A DNA stretch of 43,780 nucleotides from an uncultured Prevotella sp. (GTDB lineage: Bacteria > Bacteroidota > Bacteroidia > Bacteroidales > Bacteroidaceae): assembly GCA_900315765.1 (NCBI GenBank), contig ONAK01000037.1:1-43780 (forward strand), in the 5' to 3' direction. Positions 1 through 9,166 of the stretch are shown piece after piece. How positions within the stretch are numbered: position 1 is the stretch's first letter; each line of letters starts with the position of its first letter. The position numbers and the translations under genes are program-made. The notes below the pieces were generated by a model. That model was given only the letters and a program-made list of their open reading frames with translations. It searched no databases and was not told the origin of the DNA.

Positions 1-2528
1 GTAGTTTCGTCGTCGAGAAGCATCTCGTCTGAATTTAAGTGACTGTTACCCATAGGGATGGTAATAACAAACTCACAGCCTTTCTCCAGATTGTGAACGG
101 TTATGGTGCCGTGATGAAGTTCTACAAGTGAGCGGGTCAGGTCCAAACCGATACCTGTACCAACATAGCGGTCGTTGATTGATGTCGGTGTCTGATAGAA
201 ACGGTCGAATATCTTGTTTATCTTGTCTTCGGGTATGCCCTCGCCATTATCATATATTGCTATTGTTGCCGATTCGGCGTTATGTGTAAGACGTATGCCT
301 ATTTCGCCACCAGTAGGGGTGTACTTGAATGCATTTGAAAGGACATTCATAAATACCTTGTCGAAATTCTGGCGGTCAATCCATACAGGAATCTCTTCAC
401 TGTCATGATTGAAAAGGAACTTAATTTGCTTAGCTTTGGCTTGACTGTCAAAGAGGTTGTATATGTCCTTTGCAAAACCAACAAGATTGGTTTCGCGCAT
501 ACGCATCTGCATTTGTCCTTTGTCAATCTTTCGAAGGTCCATCATCTGGTTTATCAGACTGAGAATTCGTTCAGCATTACGCCTAATCGTCTCATAAACA
601 CCCTTTCTGTTTGGATCAGTATCGTTTTTGATAAGTGATAGCAAAGGCGTGAGAATCAAGGTCATAGGTGTACGTATCTCATGACTCATGTTCATGAAGA
701 AACGTAGCTTGGCCTCGCCCATTTCTTCTGCATGTATATGAGCCTGAAGACGAAGTCTGTCTTGCTCCTTATGACGGCGATATGCCAGGTACTGCCATGC
801 AAACATACCAATAATCATAGCGTAGAAGAAATATGCCCACGCTGAACGATACCATGGACTGTGGATGACAACAACAAATTCTTTAATTGGTGTCTCAATA
901 TTATTACGCTCTGCTTTTACCCTAAAGCGATAGGTGCCCTGGGGCAGATGAGAGAGCGTCAGGATATTCATTCCAGGCTGAAGACGGTTGAACGGCTCGC
1001 CATTGATGCTATATAAATAAGATATATGTTCCGGATTCTCATATGTTAGAGTTGAGAATTGGATAGAGAAGGTGTTGTCGTTATAACAAAGCTCAAAGCG
1101 ATTGCTGGCGATGATTGTGGTATCGGTTACCAAATAGCTGCCTGAGCGGGTTGCCCTGCTAACCTGCTGGCCATTTATTGAGAATGCGGTAAGTTTGACC
1201 TCTGCCTCCCACTTGCTTGGGGAGATGTGTTGTGAATCAAACCATGATACACCCGCTGTTCCACCCATGGCAAGCATACCGCCTGAAGTGATAAAAGATG
1301 CTCCATCACTAAACTCGTTGCTCTGCAATCCATCGTCGGCAAAGTAGTTTTGCCAGATGTCGTTTTTAGGTGTGTAGCAACTCAATCCGTGGTCTGTACC
1401 AATCCAGATCCTGCCTTGTGGGTCTCTCTCTATTGTGGCAATTCCGTTGTCTGCTAATCCATTTTCACGGGTGTACTGCTTGGTTTTACGTGTCAGAAGA
1501 TCGTAACAGAATAATCCTTCGTTTGTTCCAAACCAGAGCTTTCCATCGTACTCACGTGTTATTCTCACCGGAGTTCCGAAGTTTAGACAGTTCTTTCCAA
1601 AAGTCTTGGTCCAGCTGTTCTCTGCTATATCCAAGCAGCATAATCCCATAGATGTAGAGGCATATACACGTTTTCCATCAGGTGACAAGTGTACCTGTGA
1701 AATGTAGTCGTTGGTGATACAATTCAGATTCCTGTTCTTCTCTACTCCTGGTTTAATCTTATATTGTGCAATGATATGTCCATCAGAGGCATCCATCCTT
1801 ATAAGACCGTGTTTCATGGTAGCCAGCCACAGACTACCATCACCTGCTATGGCTATATCCATAACAATGAGATGTGGATCCGTGGGGAATGGTATCTTAT
1901 GATACTGGAAAGTGACTGGGTCTATCCAGCCTATTCCATTACGATATGAACCAACCCAAATGCGTCCATTAAGATCTTCGCTAAGCGACATTGCTACAGA
2001 AGGAACATTTTCTTTGAGATGCTTGACATCTTTGGTATTGTAGTCATAAATATATATTCCATCTTTGTCGGTTCCAATCCAAATACGCTGTTTGCTATCG
2101 AGTATTACACTTACCACACAAGCTGAACCGATAATGTTGCGAGCTCCAAGCTTGTGACCCATGTAATTGAACCCCTTAAATGTTATGGGCTGCATGAATA
2201 TTCCTTTTTGCAACAGACCTAACCAGAGGTTCCCACTCTTGTCCTCTGTTATAGAATACACTTTACTTATAGAGAGATCTACCTCAAGCGAGAAGAATGG
2301 ATTGTTAATAATTTCTTTTGACCTAGGATCATAAAGAGCTACACCTTTACCATCGTAGCCTATAACAATCATACCATCGTGGTCACAGAATAGGGCTGAT
2401 ACAGAATTGTTCCCTGTTTCGTCAATATGTACGAAGGTGTCGCTTTGCATGCGATATACACCATTATTTGTTGTTCCGGCGTATATAATTCCGTCTAATC
2501 CTTCGCATAGATTTACCATCAAACGATA
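1..2528 (-). CDS. Hybrid two-component (HTCS) sensor/regulator, main part (frame-disrupted, cut by left window edge)
   Basis: This is the continuation of the gene that starts at 3096, read in a different frame. It is open from 2528 to the window edge without a stop. In order it shows beta-propeller repeats of the Reg_prop type (for example LWLGLLQKGIF and RIWIGTDHGLSCY), a Y_Y_Y-like domain (about 1200-900), a membrane segment rich in W/F/Y (about 860-790), a HisKA box with the phosphorylatable histidine in MSHEIRTPM (about 700-665), and an HATPase domain with N box (NVLSNAFKYTP), DNGEGIP and GTGIGL. The receiver and AraC-type DNA-binding domains expected in this family would lie beyond base 1. 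HTCS proteins sense oligosaccharides in the periplasm and control the adjacent polysaccharide utilisation locus. Prevotella bryantii XynR is a likely functional counterpart. The break near 2500-2528 is either a real mutation or a sequence error. Confidence 0.85.
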
Positions 2529-3096
2529 TCAGTCCTAAATTGTCGGTAACAATCCAAAGAACTCCCATTCTGTCTTCAATCACGCTATTTACAGTATGTA
2601 TTGAAGACAATGGACCTTTCACTTGGCAAGCCGTCTTTTTGTTTTTGAATTTAAGTAACCCTAAACCAGAAGATCCAACCAATATGTCACCATTTGAACG
2701 CTCAAGGAAACAATTGGGATAACAATGTCCGGCATTCCCGTCTTTGTCAAGCATCGCTACATTGTCGAACTTGTTGCCGTCCCATGTCTGCAAAGCACCA
2801 TAGAGTCCAAAATAGAATAATCCGTTCTTGTCCTGCATCATGCTATTGACATAGTTGCTTGCCAACGAACTGTCGTGCTCGTTTTCTTTCTTAAATACAC
2901 GGAACTGGTAACCATCATAGCGGTTTATACCGTTACGTGTGGTTGCCCAAATGAAACCTTCGTTATCTAGGTACACTTGTGTTACGAAACTGCTCGACAA
3001 TAATTGATTGTCTGTACTAAAGAACTTTCCCCTTTGGGCGAAAGCGCTTATTGATATTAGTAATGAAGCTAGTGCCAGTATGAACTTAACTCGCAT
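2464..3096 (-). CDS. HTCS sensor/regulator, N-terminal fragment (frameshifted)
   Basis: This 210-residue reading frame begins with a clear signal peptide (hydrophobic stretch ending ISAFAQ) and continues into beta-propeller repeats such as GFIWATTRNGINRYDG and GVLWIVTDNLGLISF. These are the typical start of the periplasmic sensor of an HTCS. After residue ~190 the frame leaves the family pattern and stops at 2464, while the adjacent frame takes over with CEGLDGIIYAGTTNNGVYRM. One extra base (or loss of two) between roughly 2500 and 2528 explains this. The gene is divergent from the GH115 gene and has its own promoter at 3142-3173. Without the rest of the protein this fragment would be a secreted piece with no signalling function. 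Confidence 0.85.
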   Translation of the reverse strand: MRVKFILALASLLISISAFAQRGKFFSTDNQLLSSSFVTQVYLDNEGFIWATTRNGINRYDGYQFRVFKKENEHDSSLASNYVNSMMQDKNGLFYFGLYGALQTWDGNKFDNVAMLDKDGNAGHCYPNCFLERSNGDILVGSSGLGLLKFKNKKTACQVKGPLSSIHTVNSVIEDRMGVLWIVTDNLGLISFDGKSMRRIRRNYIRRNNK

Positions 3097-3141
3097 TGTT
3101 TTGTTAGTAATTAAATGGCTGCGTTAGTTGTTTATTTGTTG

Positions 3142-3173
3142 CAAAGATACTGCATTTTTTGAAATGTAACAAA
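3142..3173 (-). promoter_or_regulatory. Promoter of the HTCS gene
   Basis: On the minus strand there is TTTG (3173-3170), a 20-base spacer and TATCTTTG (3149-3142). This is an exact match to the Bacteroidetes sigma-ABfr consensus. It lies about 45 bases upstream of the HTCS start codon. Confidence 0.75.
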
Positions 3174-3184
3174 GGAATGTTACA
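3165..3184. promoter_or_regulatory. Candidate operator: TGTAACA-N6-TGTTACA dyad
   Basis: A perfect 7-bp inverted repeat with a 6-base spacer overlaps the -33 box of the HTCS promoter. A further half site TGTAACA sits at 3262-3268, just before the GH115 start. The same half sites recur at 5803-5809, 5824-5830 and 5843-5849 upstream of xusA, and TGTTACG is at 19722-19728 upstream of the GH43 gene. Binding by the HTCS is inference. Confidence 0.45.
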
Positions 3185-3212
3185 AAAATTAAAGTTTTTG
3201 ATACAAATAATG

Positions 3213-3243
3213 TGTGTTTTGTCATGAAAATGGCATATCTTTG
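3213..3243 (+). promoter_or_regulatory. Promoter of the GH115 gene
   Basis: TATCTTTG at 3236-3243 matches the Bacteroidetes -7 box. A near-consensus -33 box TGTG (3213-3216) lies 19 bases upstream. The start codon follows at 3278. Confidence 0.6.
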
Positions 3244-3277
3244 CATCCAATATATGTAATTTGTAACATTAGAGATT

Positions 3278-5767
3278 ATGATTCTACGACATTTTTGGAC
3301 CAAAACATTGGTGTCTTTCTTGTTTTTGGCATGCACATTTGATTTGATGGCTGCCGAGAAGTTTGTTTTATTTCAGGCGTCACCTGAAACGTGGCAACTA
3401 AAGAACTTTTCAGTTGGTTTAAGTGAGAATGAACATAGTTGCGTTCAATTAGCTGCGAATAATCTTTTGGCCGACATCGAGAAGGTGACTGGGCAGAAAG
3501 GGACCATTGTTGCAGAGAAGATGGAGATCTTAATTGGTTCCGTTGGTGTAAACAAGCAAATTGACCAATGGATAAATCAGGGAGAACTCCAAGATTTGAG
3601 AGGAAGAACAGAGAAGTATATCATCAAGACTATCGGAAACCAGTTGGTGATTGCTGGTAGTGATAAGCGTGGCACTGTTTATGGAATTTATGAACTTTCT
3701 AAGCAGTTAGGGGTATCGCCATGGTATTTTTGGGCAGATGTTCCTGTGGAAAAACATACCTATATATATATAAAGAAAGGTGAGTTTACTGATGGAGAAC
3801 CTGCTGTGCGTTATAGAGGCTTGTTCCTTAATGATGAGGCTCCTTGTCTTACTACCTGGGTGAAGAATACCTTTGGTACCGATTTTGGTGGCCACAAATT
3901 TTATGAAAAGGTGTTTGAATTAATCCTTCGTCTAAAAGGAAATTATTTGTGGCCAGCCATGTGGGGATGGGCTTTCTATGCTGATGACCCAGAAAATCTG
4001 AAGACTGCTGATAAAATGGGAATCATGATGGGAACATCTCATCATGAGCCAATGGCTCGCAATCACCAGGAGTATGCCCGTCATCGTAAGGACTGGGGAG
4101 TGTGGAATTATTCTACCAATAAGCAGAATCTGGACCGATTCTTTCGCGAGGGTATTGAACGTATGAAGAATACTGATGATATTGTTACCATTGGAATGCG
4201 TGGTGATGGTGATGAGGCTATGGGTAATAGCACAGATACTAAACTGCTTGAAAATATCATTAGTAACCAGCGCAGAATCATAAAAGAGGTAACAAAGCGT
4301 CCTGCGAAAGAAACTCCTCAGATATGGGCTTTATATAAAGAAGTACAAGATTATTACGATGCAGGGTTGCGCGTTCCTGATGATGTAACTATCTTGCTGT
4401 GTGATGATAACTGGGGAAATGTACGCAGAATACCTACTGCTGAAGAGAAAAAACGCAAAGGCGGTTGGGGATTGTACTATCATGTTGACTATGTTGGTGC
4501 GCCAAGAAATTCTAAATGGATAAATGTTACCCCGATACAGAATATGTGGGAGCAGCTACAGTTGGCTTACAATGGTGGAATACAGAAGTTATGGATTCTC
4601 AATGTTGGCGATCTAAAGCCTATGGAGTATCCCATACAGTTATTTATGGACATGGCATGGAATCCTTCTCAGTATAATGCTGATAATCTTTTGGGGCATA
4701 CACGTGATTTTTGTGCAGAGAGCTTCGGTGAAGATCATGCGGAAGAGGCTGCATCACTTTTAAATCTTGTATGTAAATATAATGGTCGTATAACCTCGGA
4801 GATGCTTGATGCTACCGTTTATACCTGTGATGAGTTTGAACAGGTTGTTAATGAGTACCGTGCCTTGGAAACTCGTGCATTGAGACTCTTCTTAGAGTTG
4901 AAGCCTGAATGCCAAGATGCTTATCGCCAGATTGTTCTTTTCCCAGTGCAGGCAATGGGGAATATTTATGAGATGTATTATGCGCAGGCCATGAACCGCC
5001 AGCTTGCTTCGGTTGGTGATCCTGATGCAAATGCTTGGGCAGAACGATGCCGACAGGCGTTTAAACGCGATTCAATGCTTTGCTTATATTATAATAAGGT
5101 GATGTCAGGTGGTAAGTGGGACGGAATGATGATTCAGAAGCATATCAGCTATCGTACATGGAATGATAACTATCGTGCTGATGTCTGTCCAAGACTTGTT
5201 TCTGTTCCAGAACCTGAAAATGGTCCAGTCTTCTCACCAAAGGATGGCTATATTAGTATTGAGGCGGAACATACATATGATCGTAAAGACGCAAGTAGTG
5301 CAAAGTGGACTGTGATTCCGTATATGGGGCGTACACTTAGTGGTATCTCCTTGATGCCATATACTTCTAAAACCGATCAGGCCAGACTTATTTATCGCTT
5401 TAAAACCGATGGTGTAAAGACGGCAAAGGTTCATGTCGTTACAAAATCCACGCTTGATTTCCTGGATAAGGGCGGCTTGGTATATGATTTGTCAGTTGAT
5501 GGACAGACTCCTGTTAATGTTAATTTTAACAAAGATTTGAATGAGAAGCCAGAGAATATCTACTCAAAGTATTATCCCACTGTAGCAAGTAGGGTGGTGG
5601 AACAGGTGGTTGAGTTGCCTCTGGATTCAAATAGCGATATTCATACCTTGACTATTCATCCGCAAGATCCCGGTATCGTGTTTGAGAAGATAATCATAGA
5701 TTTTGGCGGCTATAGTAAGCAGTTCTTGTTTGGTAAGGAATCTCCAAAAACGTACAAACTACAATAA
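3278..5767 (+). CDS. GH115 xylan alpha-1,2-glucuronidase
   Basis: The 829-residue secreted enzyme should remove glucuronic or 4-O-methylglucuronic acid from xylan, including from internal xyloses. It starts with a short hydrophobic signal sequence (to about residue 26). Family features seen are GSDKRGTVYGIYELS near residue 130, RGLFLNDEAP (N185, D186, E187), NYLWPAMWGWAF, GTSHHEPMARN, TIGMRGDGDEAM and LLCDDNWGNVRRIP. A C-terminal beta-rich region starts near residue 650 (ISIEAEHTYDRK). The length is normal for gut GH115 enzymes. It is transcribed alone or at the head of the xylan locus, divergently from the HTCS sensor. The frame is intact, unlike several of its neighbours. Confidence 0.93.
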   Translation: MILRHFWTKTLVSFLFLACTFDLMAAEKFVLFQASPETWQLKNFSVGLSENEHSCVQLAANNLLADIEKVTGQKGTIVAEKMEILIGSVGVNKQIDQWINQGELQDLRGRTEKYIIKTIGNQLVIAGSDKRGTVYGIYELSKQLGVSPWYFWADVPVEKHTYIYIKKGEFTDGEPAVRYRGLFLNDEAPCLTTWVKNTFGTDFGGHKFYEKVFELILRLKGNYLWPAMWGWAFYADDPENLKTADKMGIMMGTSHHEPMARNHQEYARHRKDWGVWNYSTNKQNLDRFFREGIERMKNTDDIVTIGMRGDGDEAMGNSTDTKLLENIISNQRRIIKEVTKRPAKETPQIWALYKEVQDYYDAGLRVPDDVTILLCDDNWGNVRRIPTAEEKKRKGGWGLYYHVDYVGAPRNSKWINVTPIQNMWEQLQLAYNGGIQKLWILNVGDLKPMEYPIQLFMDMAWNPSQYNADNLLGHTRDFCAESFGEDHAEEAASLLNLVCKYNGRITSEMLDATVYTCDEFEQVVNEYRALETRALRLFLELKPECQDAYRQIVLFPVQAMGNIYEMYYAQAMNRQLASVGDPDANAWAERCRQAFKRDSMLCLYYNKVMSGGKWDGMMIQKHISYRTWNDNYRADVCPRLVSVPEPENGPVFSPKDGYISIEAEHTYDRKDASSAKWTVIPYMGRTLSGISLMPYTSKTDQARLIYRFKTDGVKTAKVHVVTKSTLDFLDKGGLVYDLSVDGQTPVNVNFNKDLNEKPENIYSKYYPTVASRVVEQVVELPLDSNSDIHTLTIHPQDPGIVFEKIIIDFGGYSKQFLFGKESPKTYKLQ

Positions 5768-5805
5768 TTGACATACATCAACTAGCAAGCTGGTCAGATT
5801 GTTGT

Positions 5806-5867
5806 AACACAAACTTTATATTTTGTAACATTTCTCTTGTTTTGTTACGATATATAAAGTTTGTGTT
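5806..5867. promoter_or_regulatory. Long inverted repeat between GH115 and xusA (terminator or operator)
   Basis: Two perfect 16-bp arms, AACACAAACTTTATAT (5806-5821) and its complement (5852-5867), enclose an inner GTAACA/TGTTAC stem (5825-5830 and 5843-5848). T-rich sequence follows (5868-5885), so it could end GH115 transcription. It also lies just upstream of the xusA promoter and carries TGTAACA/TGTTAC half sites, so it could be an operator. Confidence 0.6.
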
Positions 5868-5875
5868 GTTTATTT

Positions 5876-5908
5876 TTTGTTTGTTTTAGCCTATTTTTAT
5901 TAATTTTG
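5876..5908 (+). promoter_or_regulatory. Promoter of the xus operon
   Basis: TTTG (5876-5879), a 21-base spacer and TAATTTTG (5901-5908) fit the Bacteroidetes consensus. A leader of about 70 bases precedes xusA. Confidence 0.7.
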
Positions 5909-5983
5909 CACCCGTTAACGATGTGAAGTCGAAACAAATTTTTCAATTAACTATAGTCAAATTATGTATCAAAATCAATCAAA

Positions 5984-8900
5984 ATGAAACAGCTAACAAG
6001 TCTTTTGAAACGGGCTGTTCCCACTTTGCTTCTGCTTTTCTGCTCTGCTTTCGCGCAGGCGCAGGGAGGTGGTGTCAACGTAAAGGGTACAGTCGTGGAC
6101 AATGCAGGTGAGCCTCTGATTGGCGCATCGGTTGTTGTGAAGGGAAATGCTGGTCTTGGTGCGGTAACGGACTTTGACGGTAATTTCCAGCTGAAAGTTC
6201 CTTCGGAGAGCTCGATTATTGTCGTGAGCTACGTAGGAATGAACACTAAGGAGTTGAAAGTGGGTCGTGAGCGCACTTTCAAAGTTGTTCTTACCGACAA
6301 TACTCAGCTTACTGAGGTTGTTGTTGTAGGTTTCGGTCAGCAGAAGAAAGCCTCGGTTGTGGGTGCCATCACTCAGACCACAGGTGAAGTTCTGGAGCGT
6401 GCTGCAGGTATCACTGATATCGGTGCTGCCCTGACTGGTAATCTGCCTGGTGTGGTAACTACTGCTTCTCAGGGTATGCCTGGTGAAGAGGAGCCAAAGA
6501 TTCAGATTCGTGGTGCTTCTTCATGGAACAACTCTGAGCCTCTGGTACTGGTTGATGGTATCGAGCGTCCTATGTCAAGTGTTGACATTCAGTCGGTTGC
6601 TACTATCTCTGTACTGAAGGATGCTTCTGCTACCGCAGTTTATGGTGTGAAGGGTGCTAACGGTGTTATCCTTATTACTACTAAGCGTGGTGCTGAGGGT
6701 AAGGCACAGATCAGTGTATCTGCCAACGCCATCATGAAGATTCCTTCAAAGTTGCCAGATAAGTACGATTCTTACGACGCTCTTGTTGCTCGTAACGTTG
6801 CTATTGAGCATGAGTTGAATATTTATCCTTCAAGCTGGGCCTATATTCGTCCGATGAACTTCATCGAGAATTACCGTAACCAGGATCCTAATGCAAAGGA
6901 TGAATTTGGTAACCTCATTAGTGAGCGTTATCCTAACGTTGACTGGCAGCGTTCTCTGTTTAAGGATTTTACCATGTCTTATAATGCAAACCTGAATGTA
7001 TCTGGTGGTACACGCTTTGTAAAGTACTTCGCAAGTGTTGACTTTGTAAGTGAGGGTGACCTTTATAAGGACTTCGGTAATGGTCGTCAGTATCCTACCG
7101 GTTATGACTATAAGCGCGTGAACGTGCGTTCGAACCTTGACTTTAATATTACTAAGAGCACAGTTCTGAAGGTTAATATTGCAGGTTCTAATGGTCGTCA
7201 GATGACACCTTGGAGTAACTTGGTAAATAATGATTGGCAGGTTTCTCAGCAGTGGGCTGGTGTTTATAATATCTCGCCTGATGCTTTCATGCCTAAGTAT
7301 AGCGATGGTTCATGGGGATTCCTTCCTGGTTCTACTAACGTTAGTAACGCTGCTGTTAGTGTCGCTCTTGGTGGTACACAGTATATTACTACTACACGTA
7401 TTACCACTGACTTCGTTTTGGAGCAGAAGCTCGACTTTATTACAAAGGGATTGAATGCACGTGGTCTGATTTCATGGGATAATACCTTCCGCGAGGATAA
7501 CCGTGGTATCAATGACCTCTACAATGATCCTCAGTACAAGTGGATTGACCCACAGACGGGTGCTGTAACTTATAAGTCTGCTTATGAGGGTTACGACCGT
7601 TTCGATTATACCCAGGGTAACAAGTGGTCTACACAGGCTGGCCAAGTTCAGAACTGGGCTACTCAGCGTAACCTCAACTACCAGTTGCAGTTGAACTGGG
7701 CTCGTACCTTCGGATTGCACGATGTTTCTGCAATGGGTGTATTTGCCCGTCAGGAATATGCAACCGGTTCTATGATTCCTAGCTATCGTGAGGACTGGGT
7801 ATTCCGTGCTACATACGGATTTGCAGGAAAGTACTTCTTGGAGTACAATGGTGCTTATAACGGATCGGAGAAATTCTCAAAGGACAACCGTTTTGCATTC
7901 TTCAATTCTGGTGCTATCGGATGGATGATCAGTGAGGAGCCATTCATGAAGTATCTGCGTGAGAAGAAGATTATCGACATGCTGAAGCTCCGTGCATCTT
8001 ATGGAGAAATTGGTGATGACAATGTTGGTGAACGCTTCCTTTATATGACACAGTGGGCTTATGGTGGTCAGTCTACTCTGGATACAGCTCAGGGTGGAAG
8101 CAACAACCCATATAAATGGTATCGCGAGAAGTCTGTAGGTAACCCCAATGTACATTGGGAGACCGTAAAGAAGTTTAATGTTGGTCTTGATTATGGAATC
8201 TTGGGTGGACTCTTTGCTGGTTCTATTGAGGTGTTCAAGGATAAGCGTTCTGACATCTTGGTTCCAGGAAAAGAACGTGCTGTTCCATCATACTTCGGCC
8301 AGAGCCCTGTAACTGCTAACTTGGGTAAAGTTACAACCAAGGGTTATGAGATTGAAGTCCGTTTCAATAAGGTGCTTAATAACAAGATGCGCTTCTGGGC
8401 TAACTTGAGCATGACTCACGCCGAGAATGTAATCGATGTTAAGGACGATGCTCCTCTGCTGCCAAGTTATCGTAAGCAGGCTGGCTATAGCATCGATCAG
8501 GTTCGCACATTCCTGGATAAGGGTATGATGAGCGGTTATGATGCCGTTTACGGATCGCCAAAGCATGATTCTAACGATGATATGAAGTTGCCTGGTGACT
8601 ACTACATCGCAGATTTCAATGGTGATGGTGTTGTTGATAATGTGAACGACCAGGTTCCTTATGGTTACTCTGGTTTCCCACAGAATACCTATAATACCAC
8701 TATCGGTTTTGAGTGGAAAGGCTTCAGCTGCTTTGCTCAGTTCTATGGTGTAACCAATGTGACTCGTGACGTAACCATGACCAGCTTTGCTGATCCAATG
8801 CTGGCTAACGTTTACGACCAGGGTACATGGTGGAGCACTGATAGAGAGGGTGCCGATATTGTAACACCACGTTTCAACTCAAAACCATCTTACTATTATG

Positions 8901-9151
8901 GTACTCAGTATCTCTGTGATGGTTCTTATATCCGTCTGAAGAACGTAGAGGTTGCATATACCTTTACACAGCCTTGGGTACAGAAGATGGGCGTTAAGAA
9001 TCTGAAGGTATTCGTTAGCGGTAACAACCTCTGGCTCTGGACTCGTATGCCTGATGACCGTGAGTCTAACTTCGGTGGTAACCATACCGCTAGTAACGGT
9101 GCTTACCCGACGTTCAAACGTATTAACTTCGGTGTAAAGTTCAATCTTTAA
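5984..9151 (+). CDS. xusA: XusA, SusC-like TonB-dependent outer-membrane xylan oligosaccharide transporter
   Basis: This 1055-residue outer-membrane receptor should import xylo-oligosaccharides with TonB energy. It has a signal peptide (ends FAQAQ), a carboxypeptidase-regulatory-like domain (about residues 30-110, KGTVVDNAGEPLIGASVVVKG), a TonB box/plug start (LTEVVVVGFGQQKKASVVGAI), the SusC plug signature (LVLVDGIERPMSSVDIQSVATISVLKDASATAVYG) split over residues ~185-220, and a long beta-barrel ending in the aromatic pattern RINFGVKFNL. It leads the array susC-susD-susC-susD-SGBP-xyn10, which is the order of the xylan utilisation system described in Prevotella bryantii and Bacteroides. xusB follows after 15 bases. 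Confidence 0.9.
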   Translation: MKQLTSLLKRAVPTLLLLFCSAFAQAQGGGVNVKGTVVDNAGEPLIGASVVVKGNAGLGAVTDFDGNFQLKVPSESSIIVVSYVGMNTKELKVGRERTFKVVLTDNTQLTEVVVVGFGQQKKASVVGAITQTTGEVLERAAGITDIGAALTGNLPGVVTTASQGMPGEEEPKIQIRGASSWNNSEPLVLVDGIERPMSSVDIQSVATISVLKDASATAVYGVKGANGVILITTKRGAEGKAQISVSANAIMKIPSKLPDKYDSYDALVARNVAIEHELNIYPSSWAYIRPMNFIENYRNQDPNAKDEFGNLISERYPNVDWQRSLFKDFTMSYNANLNVSGGTRFVKYFASVDFVSEGDLYKDFGNGRQYPTGYDYKRVNVRSNLDFNITKSTVLKVNIAGSNGRQMTPWSNLVNNDWQVSQQWAGVYNISPDAFMPKYSDGSWGFLPGSTNVSNAAVSVALGGTQYITTTRITTDFVLEQKLDFITKGLNARGLISWDNTFREDNRGINDLYNDPQYKWIDPQTGAVTYKSAYEGYDRFDYTQGNKWSTQAGQVQNWATQRNLNYQLQLNWARTFGLHDVSAMGVFARQEYATGSMIPSYREDWVFRATYGFAGKYFLEYNGAYNGSEKFSKDNRFAFFNSGAIGWMISEEPFMKYLREKKIIDMLKLRASYGEIGDDNVGERFLYMTQWAYGGQSTLDTAQGGSNNPYKWYREKSVGNPNVHWETVKKFNVGLDYGILGGLFAGSIEVFKDKRSDILVPGKERAVPSYFGQSPVTANLGKVTTKGYEIEVRFNKVLNNKMRFWANLSMTHAENVIDVKDDAPLLPSYRKQAGYSIDQVRTFLDKGMMSGYDAVYGSPKHDSNDDMKLPGDYYIADFNGDGVVDNVNDQVPYGYSGFPQNTYNTTIGFEWKGFSCFAQFYGVTNVTRDVTMTSFADPMLANVYDQGTWWSTDREGADIVTPRFNSKPSYYYGTQYLCDGSYIRLKNVEVAYTFTQPWVQKMGVKNLKVFVSGNNLWLWTRMPDDRESNFGGNHTASNGAYPTFKRINFGVKFNL

Positions 9152-9166
9152 AATAGAGAAAAAGCA

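Noticed and set aside
3124-3336. Small minus-strand frame over the HTCS-GH115 gap
   Set aside because: It covers two promoters and the start of GH115 and shows no signal peptide or domain.
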